Positions 1 to 11,477 of a stretch of 64,000 bases of DNA are shown here, piece by piece (within the stretch, counting starts at the first letter, position 1; each line of letters starts with the position of its first letter). The stretch lies in assembly GCA_028023455.1 (NCBI GenBank), contig JAQFVV010000031.1:10222093-10286092 (forward strand), read 5' to 3'. Made by a program: the position numbers and the translations under genes. This DNA comes from Epiperipatus broadwayi (taxonomy: Eukaryota > Onychophora > Udeonychophora > Euonychophora > Peripatidae). Under the pieces are notes generated by a model, which saw nothing but the letters and a program-made list of their open reading frames with translations, made no database searches and was not told the DNA's origin.

Positions 1-759
1 TTTGTTTCGTAGTAAAATTGGGTCAATGGATTAGATGCATTGATGTAATTAGTAAATGTAGCAGGCAATCTGCTATGGGCAGGATACACCACACACCCTG
101 TTTGCCTAATGGAATTGGATAGTAAGATGGAAGACATGGTCTATTCCTATGGAATTTTTTGTTTATTGTTCTTCTCACTAACAGATGTAGCATTCCTGTT
201 TGGTAGAGAGACAATGTCTTCTCTAACTATACTGTTCAGATGTACATTCCTGACAGTATAGTATATTTAGTGCTGTTGTATTTTCATGCTACATTGAATA
301 CATTAATGTATCAGATGGATTGACACCGGTTTGACTGCAAACTTTTGGCCTAAGGTTAAATAAGGGATAGAATATTTTCTTTTCAAATGCAGATCTATGT
401 AGTCTATTCATACTTGACCTTCTAAATAAATATTAAACTCATTATTGCAATCTATTTAAATGTAAAATTAAAAGTTAATATAAAAAAATAAAATGTTAAA
501 TGTGTTCCTCAAAATGTATTTATACGTGTGTTAATAAATGTTTGTTTGTTAATTACTGGCAGTGGCTTTTATTTTTTTATATATAAGATGTAATGAGCTA
601 GTGACTTGGGCTAACGATCTGAATATTTAAATAAAGTGGAATCTTAACAGCACATATCTGCCTACTTTATAAATTTTTCTAGGCTCAAATGCCTAGATGG
701 CACCCTTGTAGTGCAGATTGTGGTTAGATTCGATCCTCACTTTCTTTTTGATCATTATA
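1..759 (+). mobile_element. 3' part of a long LTR (family A), entering from the left edge
   Basis: This segment is a diverged inverted copy of the solo LTR at 29305-31500. Matching blocks run colinearly: 61-215, 300-420, 545-600 and 640-759 correspond to the reverse complement of roughly 30400 down to 29305. The end reads GATCATTATA at 750-759, followed by ATAT (760-763), as in the other copy (its end reads CTGATCGTTATA, then ATAT). The block TAGATGGCACCC near 695 corresponds to TAGATGGCGCCC in the other copy. The 5' part, with any promoter, lies outside the window. No protein-coding content is seen; the 63-residue open frame at 23-214 on the minus strand is not conserved in the other copy. 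Confidence 0.75.
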
Positions 760-802
760 ATATGTTCATGTATATTTGTATTCATGTATCTGTATTGTAT
801 TT

Positions 803-853
803 GTTATTGTTCTGAAGAAGATTTCTGGAGTAATCGAAACTGTCAATAGTGAC
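803..853 (+). ncRNA. Hammerhead ribozyme-like motif, type I, with one extra A before stem II
   Basis: The core CTGAAGA is at 812-818, followed by an extra A (819), stem II GATT/AATC (820-823 with 832-835, 8-nt loop), GAAA (836-839) and a UGUC cleavage-site triplet ending at C844. Stem I is nine uninterrupted pairs, including G-U pairs (803-811 with 845-853). Stem III is minimal (A839-U843, C840-G842, 1-nt loop). Nine pairs of stem I closing exactly on a CUGANGA/GAAA core is unlikely by chance. The extra A at the base of stem II and the one-base stem III loop suggest a degenerate or minimal version, as reported for Penelope-associated hammerheads. It lies just outside the family A LTR end. Confidence 0.6.
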
Positions 854-1800
854 TTGTAATTATATTGAAGCATTATAAAAGTAATAAAGAAAGTAAATGA
901 TATTAAGACTAATAGTAAAAAACATGTTCATTTTAAAATTAATTGTACTAGTGAAAGATGATACTATATTTATTACATATATATATAATTAAAATATTAC
1001 AAAAGCAAACTTTTAAATTTATAATATTTTAGAAGTTAGTTACATTCATGTTATTCATATATATATATATATATATATAGAAACAGTAAGGTCTGCTTTG
1101 CAGATCTTCGTTTCACCTTTTCTCACCTACTTCCTACCCTCATACCTTAGTTTGAACCCCAATCTATCGTAGTGTGTCTGCAATACACTTATATACCGAA
1201 AATCCTGCCTAATTTTAAACCACGAGCACAATGCTCGTATTATATATATAACTTATTCCCAAATAAAATAAAATATTATGAATTATGTATTTGTTCACAT
1301 AATTTACATTTATTAAAAAGTAAGTTATATAAGTCGTAATTGCGCACACACTATGATATCCATTTTAAAACATATCAAAATTATAAATTGTTAGTTATTT
1401 TGTTTGGATCTATTTACAAATATATTACCATCGTAATATATTTTGATTTAAAATAAAATTCATTTAGTAAATATTAGTTTAGTAGATAGATTCAAATATT
1501 ACAATTTAAAATAAAATAATTTTCGTTTTATTTAATAAAAATCATCCCAAATATTTCTGTTAAAATAAATGAGGGACAATAGTTTAATTATATAAGTTTA
1601 TCTAAAAACAGCAGCTGTCCACTTAAGTTTTCTTTAATTAGTAGCAGTAACTTTAATTAAATCTAGTTTTGTAATTCGAATGTCGACGGGGAAGTTAACA
1701 AAAGAAATTAATTAATGTTGAATTCCTTTAGACATTCGGATAGATTTAATTACAGCAGATAAGTCCAATAATTTTGTACGCTCCAGGACAAGTCTATTGT
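854..1800. other. Intergenic AT-rich stretch with (AT)n tract and small hairpins
   Basis: No gene is seen. An (AT)n tract lies at about 1058-1078. It is followed by a less AT-rich segment (1080-1240) with two short hairpins (GGTCTGC/GCAGATC near 1090 and ACGAGCA/TGCTCGT near 1225). The left end of the LTR that finishes at 3806 must lie somewhere between about 1050 and 1450, but I could not place it. Confidence 0.5.
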
Positions 1801-3806
1801 TAAATTTTACTATAAAAAGGATGCTTTTCTTTTGTTCACCATTCTAAGCTTCTAAAGAATTCTGAGTTGTAAAAAGGTTTCTGAGTTATTCTAAGCTTCT
1901 AAAGAATTCTGAGTTGTTCTAAAATTCTAATAATTTGCTAACCTTGACATGTCCGAGTAGAGGCATTTACGATGGCTATGTCCCCTCGGAATAGCCAGCC
2001 GCTGCTCCATACCATCAGAAATTATCACACGGATCCCGGAACTGCTGCTGCCGCTGCCAAAATATGAACATTCCAGATTTTGCTGCTGAATTATAAAACC
2101 TGCCGAACATCTACCTGCAAATGCTTCTCCAGAGGTAACCTAAATTAACCCAAGAGCTCTTGTGATCACTAACTAACATGCTATAGCTATTTAACATTGT
2201 TTTCTTATATTTCACAACTTCATTATGTATTTCGTTCATGTATTTAAATATACTCAACATTTTGCTCTATCCTTGGGTTAATATTTTCTATTTATAAAGC
2301 TTTCTTTTATTTTATTATGATAATGTGTCAGAATCGTCTTTGACCGAGTGAACTATTCCCTCTATTGAAAGTAAGATGCCGCTATTAAGGCATATTTTAA
2401 ATTTATAATTTTCCAATTGTATTATCTTGCAAATCACTCGTTCGAGGGCGATCCTTTTCTTTAATGTAATATAATCACAGTTTAAAATCTACATGCTATT
2501 GATTTTAATCTAATATAAGAGTATGTGCGAAGTCAATGATTTAAATGTGTCCCCAAATGCATGATTGCGTATATAAATCTATACTTACTTTTCAAACCCG
2601 CAAGCATGCATTTTCTTATTTTAATTACCATGTTCTACTTTCATTATAAAGTTCATCATTGACGTCAAGAATGTGCGGACCCTCTTAAATGAATTTCAGG
2701 GAATTTGATTGGGCATTTCCCTTAATCCAAGTAAAACCCATTTAGTATGTTTTTATATACACTAGTCTCGTATTGCTGGTACATGAATTGGTTGTTGAGA
2801 CCACTTTGTTTTATTTTTCCAAGGATTCTTTACACGGCAAAGTCCGTTCTTTTCGCTTATTGCAAGTTTCCAGGCAGAGGGTGTTCACCAATGACACCCC
2901 TGGGAATTAAACGCAATCGTTACACAGTCGCTAAGTTTCGGCTGTTCATCAAAATACTTTCCTACGGGTTAGCGGCGAGATGCCCTCCGTAATTATTCCG
3001 GATCTTCAATATTGTTTCATTTTATATTTATTTTACAAAGCATTCGTGACTTAAACGAGTCACACCCTCCAACTTTATAAATTCATTATCAGCAATACTG
3101 ACCTCCCAATACAAATCTATTATTATTATTCTCAAATAAATGCTTTGATCCCATTCCCACATTTGCTTAGTAAGCTTTAGTCCGTACTATTCTTGAAATC
3201 AATAAATATTTTAGAACATTTAATTTCAAATATTGTCTTAAACTTCTCTATTTACTCAAAGCACCTCGCACATGTTCCTATCTTGTCAAGCACATTATCG
3301 TAACGCTATTAGCCCGAGGAATAGAATTTATCATTCTGTTTTAAAACCTTTTGTCATTGCTGAAATATAAATGCCAACAATTATTTAATACGCGTCCCTG
3401 TCTCATATAAGCAGACAGTGGCATTATATATATATATTTATATAAATAAATTGTGTGAAATTATTTAAAACTAAATTTTATCTCTTATTTTATTTGATTC
3501 CTATCACTGTCTCAGTCTATATATATATATTTTCTGCATTTCTTTTATAAATCCATAGACGTTAATTAGCCACCCAAACTTATCTTAGTATAGAGTCTTT
3601 TGTTTCTCCCTGACCACCAGGCACCGGTAAAAGGTTATACTAGTTGTAGCATCAGATGTGTTATCACATAGGTGGCGCTGTGAAATTTGGACTTTCGATT
3701 CGAACTTAGTATATCTAGAAGGCAACCCCTCCTAGAATGTTCAGTTTAGTGTCTGGGGTTTGAATTATGCAGTGTGTTAGCGAGATAGACGATTCTGACC
3801 GTTACA
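1800..3806 (+). mobile_element. Long LTR (family D), solo, left boundary unresolved
   Basis: The right end reads GACCGTTACA (3797-3806) directly followed by (AT)n, the same end type as other LTRs here. TATAAAA at 1811-1817 is followed 320 bp later by a 5' splice-site motif (AGAGGTAACC, GT at 2134), matching the promoter-to-donor spacing of the other LTRs. A 28-bp direct repeat containing CTAAGCTTCTAAAGAATTC (1843-1871 and 1889-1917) lies in the presumed leader. GGTGGCGCTG near 3672 resembles the GGCGCC block seen near the ends of families A, C and E. There is no gag or pol. The 81-residue open frame at 2747-2992 is not recognisable and is probably fortuitous. Confidence 0.55.
1811..2139 (+). 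promoter_or_regulatory. TATA box and downstream splice donor of LTR D
   Basis: TATAAAA at 1811-1817 is followed by a leader and a GT donor motif (AGAG then GTAACC) at 2134. The pairing and spacing recur in LTRs A, B, C and E, which is the reason for calling it. Transcription itself is inferred. Confidence 0.45.
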
Positions 3807-3824
3807 ATATATATATATATATAT
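3807..3824. repeat. (AT)n microsatellite, LTR target tract
   Basis: A short alternating AT tract lies immediately after the GTTACA end of LTR D. It is the target or duplicated-target context of the LTR insertion. Confidence 0.8.
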
Positions 3825-3829
3825 GGTAA

Positions 3830-4680
3830 TGGGATTGGGTGGATGGAAAGGTTGGTGGCTAGTAAAGAAAAGTTTGAACTGGGTGATGGAATATCATCAT
3901 CACTCCCAAGTCAACAACATAATGAAATATCAATAGTTTATAAAAGTTAAAGATATAAGAGTATGATATTAAAATCTCTGTGAGATCATTGAGAGATCAG
4001 CAGCGCAAATATAAATCCACTAGCACTACAATTTAAAAAATAAGTACAAGTAAATACTCAAGAAATAACCATCCATCATTATCATTGATGGGAATAAAGA
4101 AATTAGTATAAAATCAGTACAACACAGCAACAGTCAACCATGTGACTGGATTGGAAATGGGTCTTCTTCAGACCAGGCTAACTATTGAGCCTTTGCCACC
4201 TTGGGCAATTATTTAAACATAACTTGGATGCACCAGCTTAGTGCCCATCCATTAAAATACACAACAATCAGAAATCAAATCAATAATGCAGGGTCCTTTA
4301 AAACATGCTGATCATCATCAATGCTCTGGCCACTTGTACTGGCCAATTATAAACTTAAAATTTTTTTTAACAAGACTAAACTAAAATAAAATATAGTGTG
4401 TGGGCTTTAAAGAGTATCCTCTTTTGTGCCAACCAGGATGATGATTGATCATCTCTGGATGCCCCAAAGCACTAAATACACATCCTCATTTATATATTCA
4501 TCCCGTGCTCGAATTTAGCCCAGAGAACATACAAGATCTATTACTGTATGTGAACAAGAGATGATGAAAACAATTTTTAACAATTAAATAAGTTTATTAA
4601 TAACAATAAAAAAATGATATTTAAGGTCTTATAGGATAAGGCTTTGATTTTGAAAAGTATACAAAATTATATACACAACT
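3830..4680. repeat. Dispersed repeat G, copy 1
   Basis: This stretch is colinear with 7985-8734. Shared blocks include GAGATCAGCA, a CAACAGTCAACCATGTGACT-like segment, TTGGATGCAC, and CATCATCAATGCTCTGGCC (about 4311-4330 and 8345-8362). Similarity is patchy with indels, so the copies are old. No coding capacity, terminal repeats or RNA-polymerase III boxes were recognised, so the class is unknown. Confidence 0.6.
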
Positions 4681-6750
4681 AAAGTGAGTGTTTATATCGA
4701 AGCCCCACTTGGGAAGCCAAACCCAGAAAAAAAATCCACTGTACCGGTCAAAATGGTATACTCACTTAACAAGATTCAAATCCTAAGCAAAAGTACCTCG
4801 AATCTGATCATGCTTGAGATACACAGGTCTGGACCAGTCCTGAATTCTAACCTATTTGCCTATTCTTCGAATCTCTGACCCAATGAACAACAATTCTGAT
4901 GATACAGTAAAATTATTTTAAATCCGTGCCCAGAAGCAAAACAAAGCGGTAGAGCATAAGATCAGACTGATGATGATGATCGAGGTCGGAGTAGCCCAGG
5001 TATTACATTTATTATACTTATTTATTAATGCTAAGCTCTTAGCCAACGAAAATAGTTCTAAATATTAACTAGAAACTAATAATTCAAAACAAACCAGGAT
5101 TTACATAAAAATATATATATTTAATAAATGTAAAAAATGCATATATATGTTACAAAATTGTTTCACACTTGGAGTGATCTTATACATTTTGAAAACTTGG
5201 GATTTGTTTTATAAAATCCCCATTACATCAATTATTTAATAAATACCATTTTATAGAATGTGTTATAAGTTGTGCGGGGTTAATATGCCAATTTACAAGT
5301 GTTTACATATAAAATGTGGATGTACAAAATAATCTACAAGATCGGAACAGATTCGGATTACAGAAAGATACACGATAATTTAACATTAATCATTTTGACA
5401 AATAAATATAAATGTACGGTCTCAATCATTTATTTACAATCTTAAAATCATTACATATGTTTGATAAGCATTGTTTGGACATAGCATCTCTAGAATAAGT
5501 ATACATAAGAAACAAACAATGCGCAATATTTACGAGAATAAATTATACAAATTGATTTACGTCTCTGGGAATCGATAAAGCTTTTTAAAGGAAAGCAGTT
5601 TTAAGATCAACATACTGAATGTATTTTACGAAATGAATCATTATCTTTAACACATCATTGTGACTTACTAAGATTAGACAGACAGATGATCAAATTAAAG
5701 AGCAAATTAATGGTACTAGCATACAATAATGAAATAAGGCCTCATGACGATTGGATATTTTATCATTTAAAAGAATACTTGAGACGAACTTAGATTTGAT
5801 ATGTCCGCACATTCTGGTGGAGCAATATCGAAGGAGAGGCTGAGTTTGAGACCCCAGATCATTATGTACTGCCATCTGCAGCACATAATCCTCTTAAACC
5901 TTATATTTCCCAGAGAGTAGTGTCTCTGGTTATGAACAATTTTGAAAAGTAGGATGGGAGCTTCATGCTTTCGATGTCCCCAAATAATAAAATGATCAAG
6001 AAATGGAAAGATAAAATATCAGAATAAAAGAAAATGTATTCCAGCAATGTTTATATAATTTATAATATTATTTAAAGTTTGGAAATGGTCTAACCTCTCG
6101 CGTAATAATCTGTTTTCAATTCTGAGTTATTTAACTAATCATAATGAATAATAACGATTCTATTTATAATATTATTAAACTCACAACATTTATATTTAAA
6201 GAATCGATTCCCAAATACATATTAACTGGTAGAATTTGCCCTTCAGGCACCAGCAAAAAAAAAAAGGAATGGATTAATTATATGAAGGTTCACGATCTTT
6301 TTAAAATAGAAATTTAAAGCAAAATTCATCCACAGTAAAAGTTTTTAATTTACTTTAAGAATAATGAATTTAAAATGAAACCAAACTTGCGAGCAATTTC
6401 TATTTTATATAAACAAAACTTTATTGATAAGTTTTAAATAAAGCCCATCCTTTTTCCAAGTAAAACAATTATTTTCCCCCTGACTCACGAATTTAGTGAT
6501 TTTGGGGTATTAAAGAAAATAAATCATATCTATACATTAAACAAAATACATGAAATCTTAATGGAATTGCACACATTTATATATATAATTTAATTAAGCG
6601 TGAAAGGTAAGTTAAAATACATGACATAAATAAAAGATTACTGAGAGAGAGTTTAAAAGCAAAATTAGCAGAAGCTTATAAAACAATATATAAATTAAGA
6701 TATGAAGGTTGAACTATAGATTACAAAAGTATTCACTTATAAAGGCAGTT
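4681..6750. other. No recognisable gene; AT-rich intergenic sequence
   Basis: Frames are short and closed by frequent stops on both strands (for example 4684-4878 and 5690-5884, about 64 codons each, without familiar motifs). Only short AT tracts are visible. Confidence 0.5.
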
Positions 6751-6759
6751 CTACGTTAA

Positions 6760-7035
6760 AAGGTTACCTAAGAAAAAAACAGCATAGTGGCGTCATTAGC
6801 AATCAGCAGTCAGAAGCAATCATGTTTTATGGTCAGCCAAATGGGACATGGCAATTGGCAGGCAGACAGTTTTCTTTGAGAGAAGAAGAGAAAGGTGCTA
6901 GATTCCACTACTCACACTTCATCACGCAGAACTTGTATTGGCTTCTTAAAAGTAATTAACTCAACTGACTAAAAACTGAAAGTAACTCAAAGTAAACTCA
7001 CTTCCTTTGTTCTGTGGTTCCTTTTATAGACATTT
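6760..7035 (-). promoter_or_regulatory. Possible LTR-type promoter plus splice donor, minus strand
   Basis: On the minus strand a TATAAAAGG motif (plus-strand CCTTTTATAG around 7020-7030) is followed about 260 bp later by TTAGGTAACC (plus-strand GGTTACCTAA near 6762). The geometry matches the other long LTRs, but I found neither end of an LTR here, so this is tentative. Confidence 0.25.
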
Positions 7036-7984
7036 TAATACTGTCCAGAATGCAATTTCATATACCAACCCTATCTCTATAATCCCTTTAAAAACAACAT
7101 TTAATTAGCAAATATTTTCAATAGATAAGGCTCGAAATACCATTTTTAGCTATTTTAAATTATTCGACAACAACTGATAAATGATTTGTTTTCGATCTTA
7201 ATTGTAATTGACAATTTTAATTAAAGGCAACAAGCTGAATTCAAATCATTTAAACAACAACTGATAAATGATTTGTTTTTTGATTGTAATTAAGATTTAT
7301 AAATTTTAATTATAGACAACGATCTGACTAGTGATAAAGATAATTTCAGTATTTCAAGCCTTCCCCATTTTTCTTTGTTGTTACATTAAATACACACAGA
7401 TATAAAAATAATTACAAATATATAAGCAAATGTATTTTCCAGCAATAAACATAGCAATAAAATTATTGCTTTAGTCATAATATATCTACGCATCACTCAA
7501 ACTACTGTTTCATTTTTACTAAACAAAAATTAATTTTACTAATCTTTCTAATGATTTGGCATACAGTGAGTGAGTGAATAGCATATATTTATAGCAAGGT
7601 CTGAATTGCGGACCCCTAGGAGGTTAGTCTAGATGGTGAAACATGAAGCATCGATGATGATTAGACATCGATTGCTTCAATATATATATATACTTTTGTT
7701 TTGGAAAAGTAATAATGCAACTTGGATTTTTGCTTTAAACTCTATTTATAGTCATCCACATGAAAAGAAAATACTGAATAATTCCAGCTGGTCTTGTTTT
7801 TTTTATGTGTTCTTTTTTTCCAATTTAATCATGAGTAATGTCTTCTGCTTAATGTAATGACATTAATGTTACAAGAATCAAAAAATATATATAACAGTAC
7901 AGAAAATAGGGGTACTAATCAGAGAGAATCTGAAGTTACATTGTCCCACAATCCACAATTGAATAGCCATTTGTAACAGTATAT

Positions 7985-8734
7985 TATATCAGGAATGAAT
8001 CATGAGGAGATGGGAACCATCATCATCTCCAAATAAACAAAATATAAAATATAAATGGAATGAGCATGAGAGATCAGCACAGAACTAATTAAAAATTTAC
8101 CAGCATTACACAATAATAATAATCATTCATCATCATAAATGATCAACAATAAAAATTAATTAACAGTCGATCATGTGATTGTATTTGAAAATGGTCCACT
8201 ATAGACCAGGTTAATTATTTAGCCACTGCTAAACCTAGGGCAAAAATACAAACAATAATTATTTGGATGCACATACTTAGGTGCTACTCCATCAAAATAA
8301 AACAATAAGTCAAATAATGCTGAGTTACTAAAAACATCCTGACCATCATCAATGCTCTGGCCACTTAGCACCATTGATGTCAACTATAAACTAAGTTTCT
8401 AATGAAGTAATAAATAAAATATAATACAGTGCATGGCCATTTAGTACCATTGACGTAATGGCCAACTATAAATTAAACTTCTAATGAAGTAATAAATAAA
8501 ATGAAATATAGTGCATGGACTTTAAAGTATATCTCTTTTGCACCAACCAGCATCCTCATCTAGATATCCATAACACTAAACATAATCTTCTACTCCATAT
8601 AACTGTTATGCACAAATCTATCTCAGTAAGTAAGAATTCTATAAAATATTACTGTGAGTAAGAGATAAGTAAATAAAGCAGCTTATTATAAATATGTAGT
8701 TTTGGAATCTCCGTAACTTTGATAAAAGAAAAAC
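7985..8734. repeat. Dispersed repeat G, copy 2 (interrupted by a Ty3-like element)
   Basis: This copy is colinear with 3830-4680. It contains an internal near-duplication: the block ending in CTAATGAAGTAATAAATAAAAT occurs at about 8398-8420 and again at about 8479-8502. The Ty3-like element at 8735-11472 is inserted at or near its right end, with AAAAC on both sides of that insertion. Confidence 0.6.
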
Positions 8735-9265
8735 TGCAGTATTCAAGGTCAAGGTATAAACATATATAATGTAAATAATAATAATTGTATAATAATAAGA
8801 GTACAATAATGTAGAATAAAACTGATAACTGTTATGTATAACCATTGTGTAAAATTACAATGTTGTTAAATCATAGAAAGCCCAGCTAACCTTATAGGGT
8901 CAGAAAACTGTGTAAAACACCATATATGGTGAGAAATGTAAAAACACTGCGTGTATGTGAAAATGTATGTGAAAACACCATATATGGTTAGGAATGTAAA
9001 AGACTCCAGAAGTCTTGAGGGGTATACAAACCCCCATAACCTGATCTAATTGTTCTGAGTTTTAATTATTAGTCAGAGACTCCTGCCTCTGTAAGTCCAA
9101 AGCAGGACTAGGGTATTATATGCAGGTCACCATGACCTTTTATTATTTTATTATGCCTTATAATAGGCAATGTATATAGTTAAAATTATTCGTATTAAAC
9201 TATAATCTTACCATCTCAATTCTGCCTTTGTCCATTTATTTACTTGCTGGTCATAAGTCACATCA
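8735..9265 (+). repeat. 5' LTR of the Ty3-like element
   Basis: The LTR starts TGCAGTATTC and ends in CA just before AATTGGCACAG. It contains two ACCATATATGGT-like palindromic boxes (about 8920 and 8978) and a TATA-like GGGGTATACAAACC. It is about 45 bp shorter than LTR2, mainly because of an AT-rich indel near the start. Confidence 0.9.
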
Positions 9266-9395
9266 AATTGGCACAGTCAAGATAGGAATCAAATCTGAAA
9301 GAAACTGGCGCAGTGAAGACAGAAATTGAATCTGAAAGAAATTGGTGCAGTTGACACAGGAATCGAATCTGAAAGAAAGTGGCAGTCAATACAGG
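9266..9395 (+). repeat. Tandem array of the primer-binding region (about 36-37 bp, 3.5 units)
   Basis: Units begin at about 9266, 9302, 9339 and 9376. Each has TGG(C/T)(A/G)CAGT then AAGACAGGAAT then AATCTGAAAG. The first unit abuts the LTR, so the primer-binding sequence itself has been multiplied. TGGCGCAGT in unit 2 resembles the tRNA-Ser-type primer sites of Drosophila 297/17.6-like elements. Confidence 0.8.
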
Positions 9396-9475
9396 AATGG
9401 AAGTGCATTAAAAATTGGCTCGGTCATCATAGGATCAAATCTGGAAATAATTGCCTAAACAGCAAGCTGAGACAA

Positions 9476-10062
9476 ATGGATAGTGGATTTGAATCAATAG
9501 AAATGGTGAGCATATCGCAAGTTTCTATTTGCGAATTTAATGTAAAAGATCCGACTGATTGGCCACAGTATGTTCAGAGGATAAAAAACTACTTTATACT
9601 AAATAGTATTACTGAGAAAACTATAAAAGTAGCCTCATTACTTTGCTTCATGGGCCAGAGGGTAATCGAAATAGCGAACAAACTATGTGGAAATTCACCG
9701 GAGATGCAGAAATACGATGAGCTCGTAACACAGCTAAATGAATATTTCAATCCCTAGACATCCAAGTTTATTGCTCAATTGCACTTTAGAGGCACAAGGC
9801 AAAGAAAGAATGAGAAAATAAAAGAATATGACATTGGTTTAAGAGAGATGGCAAAGCCATGCCTTTACGGTAAATATTTAGAGGAAGCTCTTCTAAAACA
9901 GCTATTATGGGAATAATTGATGATCAGTTTAGGCAGATCTTATTAGCAATAAAAGATCTAAACTTACGAAGAAGCTATCAGATGTGGAACAGCTTACGAA
10001 TTGCTGCTTAACTAAGCGAGAGAGTTCAGAAGTTTCACAAGACCAGAACCACTTTAAACTAC
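9476..10062 (+). pseudogene. Decayed Ty3-type gag (capsid part)
   Basis: The best start is ATG 9476; the open frame extends upstream to 9326, but that part translates the tandem primer-binding repeats. Residues such as DPTDWPQYVQRIKNYF, then a helix-rich stretch ending YDELVTQLNEYFNP, match the usual Ty3 capsid order (D-W-x2-Y, small/aliphatic helices, Y-x-E-L-x3-L). An in-frame stop at 9755-9757 breaks it. Homologous sequence (KFIAQLHF, LEEALLKQLL, YEEAI) continues beyond the stop with more stops and frame changes to about 10060. Gag would form the particle and bind element RNA. It is not functional as it stands. Confidence 0.7.
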
Positions 10063-10072
10063 AATTTTTAAA

Positions 10073-10297
10073 ATGTTTGGAGTTAAATCCAAAACAGATA
10101 AACAAAGTAAATGTTTCCAATGTGGAAAAATTGGGCACAAAACCCATGATTGCAGTTTACCAGAAAATGAAAGTTATCAGAAAATAACCGAGTATCCTGA
10201 AAGATGGCACCATCATACCAAGCCGAACAGAGAATTTTCATGCGAAGTGATGGAATGTAGCTACATAAAAAGTGATACTATAGATGAATCTGATTAA
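10073..10297 (+). pseudogene. Gag nucleocapsid remnant with CCHC zinc knuckle
   Basis: The 74-codon open frame contains one zinc knuckle, CFQCGKIGHKTHDC (C-x2-C-x4-H-x4-C), about residues 15-28. This is the RNA-binding nucleocapsid signature of Ty3-like Gag. It follows the broken capsid part and precedes the protease-like frame by 3 bp. It is short because it is a fragment of a longer gag or gag-pol frame. Confidence 0.75.
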
Positions 10298-10300
10298 ATT

Positions 10301-10624
10301 ATGATAAATGTAAAACTAATCGGCAACCCAATAACCATGAAAATTGATAGCAGAGCAGGGATATTGCTGATAAAGAGTAAAGATTGGGAAAGACTAATCC
10401 AGAATTTAAAATTCCATCCAAGGTTAGAGAAGACTCAATTCAAGGCCTGGGATGCTAATAAAAATCCCATAAGGATATTAGGAATTGCAAAGGTAAAGGT
10501 AGAAACAATGAAAACTAAAGAAATACTACCAATATATATCATGAACGGAGACATTAACCCGATCATAGGCTGTGAGTGGTTCGTGCCTCTAGGTATAAAA
10601 ATATGCATTATAAAAAAAAATTGA
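10301..10624 (+). pseudogene. Retropepsin-like protease remnant
   Basis: The 107 codons open with a beta-strand-rich stretch and the site MKIDSRAG, where an active aspartic protease has D-(T/S)-G-A. The second residue pair is altered (S then R), so activity is unlikely. The C-terminal part, INPIIGCEWFVPLGI, corresponds to the family's hydrophobic-G-x-D/E-W-(L/F) block. It lies between the zinc knuckle and the short vestige of the RT start, which is the normal Ty3 order. RT, RNase H and integrase do not follow. Confidence 0.6.
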
Positions 10625-10879
10625 CATAGAATTGCAAGTCAAAAATAATTACCCCAGCTTGTTCAAAAAAGAACCAGGAAAACTAAAAACCTCGCCTGTA
10701 GAGATAGAGTTAAGAGACAGAGGATAACCTATTGTAACAAAACCTTGGAAAGTACCTATAGCACAGCAAAAATTGGCACATTGAAACCACCATCAACAAA
10801 CAGCAAATTGTGAAGCACAGCAAAGACCTCCAGCAACTGTCTCCAACTCAAAGACTAGGTTAGGTGAAAAACCATACTT

Positions 10880-10896
10880 CTGGAGTGGGGGAGGAG
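10880..10896 (+). other. Polypurine tract
   Basis: The run CTGGAGTGGGGGAGGAG ends directly at the TG of the 3' LTR. This is the position and composition of a plus-strand primer site. Confidence 0.85.
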
Positions 10897-11472
10897 TGCA
10901 GTATTCAAGGTCAAGGTATAAACATATATAATGTATAATGAATATGTAAATAATAATAATTGTATAATAATAAGAGTATGTAAAATAATAATAATTATAT
11001 AATAAGAGTACAATAATGTAGAATAAAACTGATAACTGTTATGTATAACGATTGTGTAAAATTACGATGATGTTAAATCATAGAAAGCCCAGCTGACCTT
11101 ATAGGGTCAGAAAGCTGTGTAAAATACCATATATGGTGAGAAATGTAAAAACACTGCATGTATGTGAAAACGTATGTGAAAACACCATATATGGTTAGGA
11201 ATGTAAAAGACTCCAGAAGTCTTGAGGGGTATATAAACCCCCATAACCTGATCTAATGGTTCTGAGTTTTAATTATTAGTCAGAGACTCCTGCCTCTGTA
11301 AGTCCAAAGCAGGACTAGGGTAATATATGCAGGTCACCATGACCTTTTATTATTTTATTATGCATTATAATAGGCAATGTATATAGTTAAAATTATTCGT
11401 ATTAAACTATAATCTTACCATCTCAATTCTGTCTTTGTCCATTTATTTACTTGCTGGTGATAAGTCACAGCA
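10897..11472 (+). repeat. 3' LTR of the Ty3-like element
   Basis: This copy matches LTR1 over its length, with a TATA-like GGGGTATATAAACC near 11227. It ends GTCACAGCA before the AAAAC duplication. The LTR pair differs by point changes and an indel of about 45 bp, so the insertion is not brand new. Confidence 0.9.
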
Positions 11473-11477
11473 AAAAC

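Larger units (their letters stand above)
8735..11472 (+). mobile_element. Non-autonomous Ty3/gypsy-like LTR retrotransposon
   Basis: Two direct LTRs (8735-9265 and 10897-11472) flank a 1.63-kb interior, and the whole is bounded by a 5-bp target duplication AAAAC (8730-8734 and 11473-11477). A primer-binding-type sequence TTGGCACAGTC follows LTR1, and a polypurine tract GGAGTGGGGGAGGAG ends at 10896, right before LTR2. The interior holds a decayed gag, a CCHC zinc knuckle and a retropepsin-like frame. The reverse transcriptase, RNase H and integrase are missing: sequence after the protease keeps only a short stretch resembling the start of the RT region and then jumps to the 3' end. It could only move with enzymes supplied in trans. 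Confidence 0.9.

Noticed and set aside
23-214. 63-residue minus-strand open frame at the left edge
   Set aside because: It lies in the family A LTR and is not preserved in the matching part of 29305-31500.
2747-2992. 81-residue open frame
   Set aside because: It lies in a solo LTR, has no motif, no plausible start context, and AT-rich noise frames of this size are common here.
4150-4180. CTGAAGAAGACC (minus strand) in repeat G as a hammerhead
   Set aside because: There is no GAAA segment and no stem II, and copy 2 does not keep the motif.
9326-9475. Gag start at ATG 9326
   Set aside because: The first 50 codons translate the tandem primer-binding repeats; ATG 9476 gives the normal start of the capsid-like sequence.
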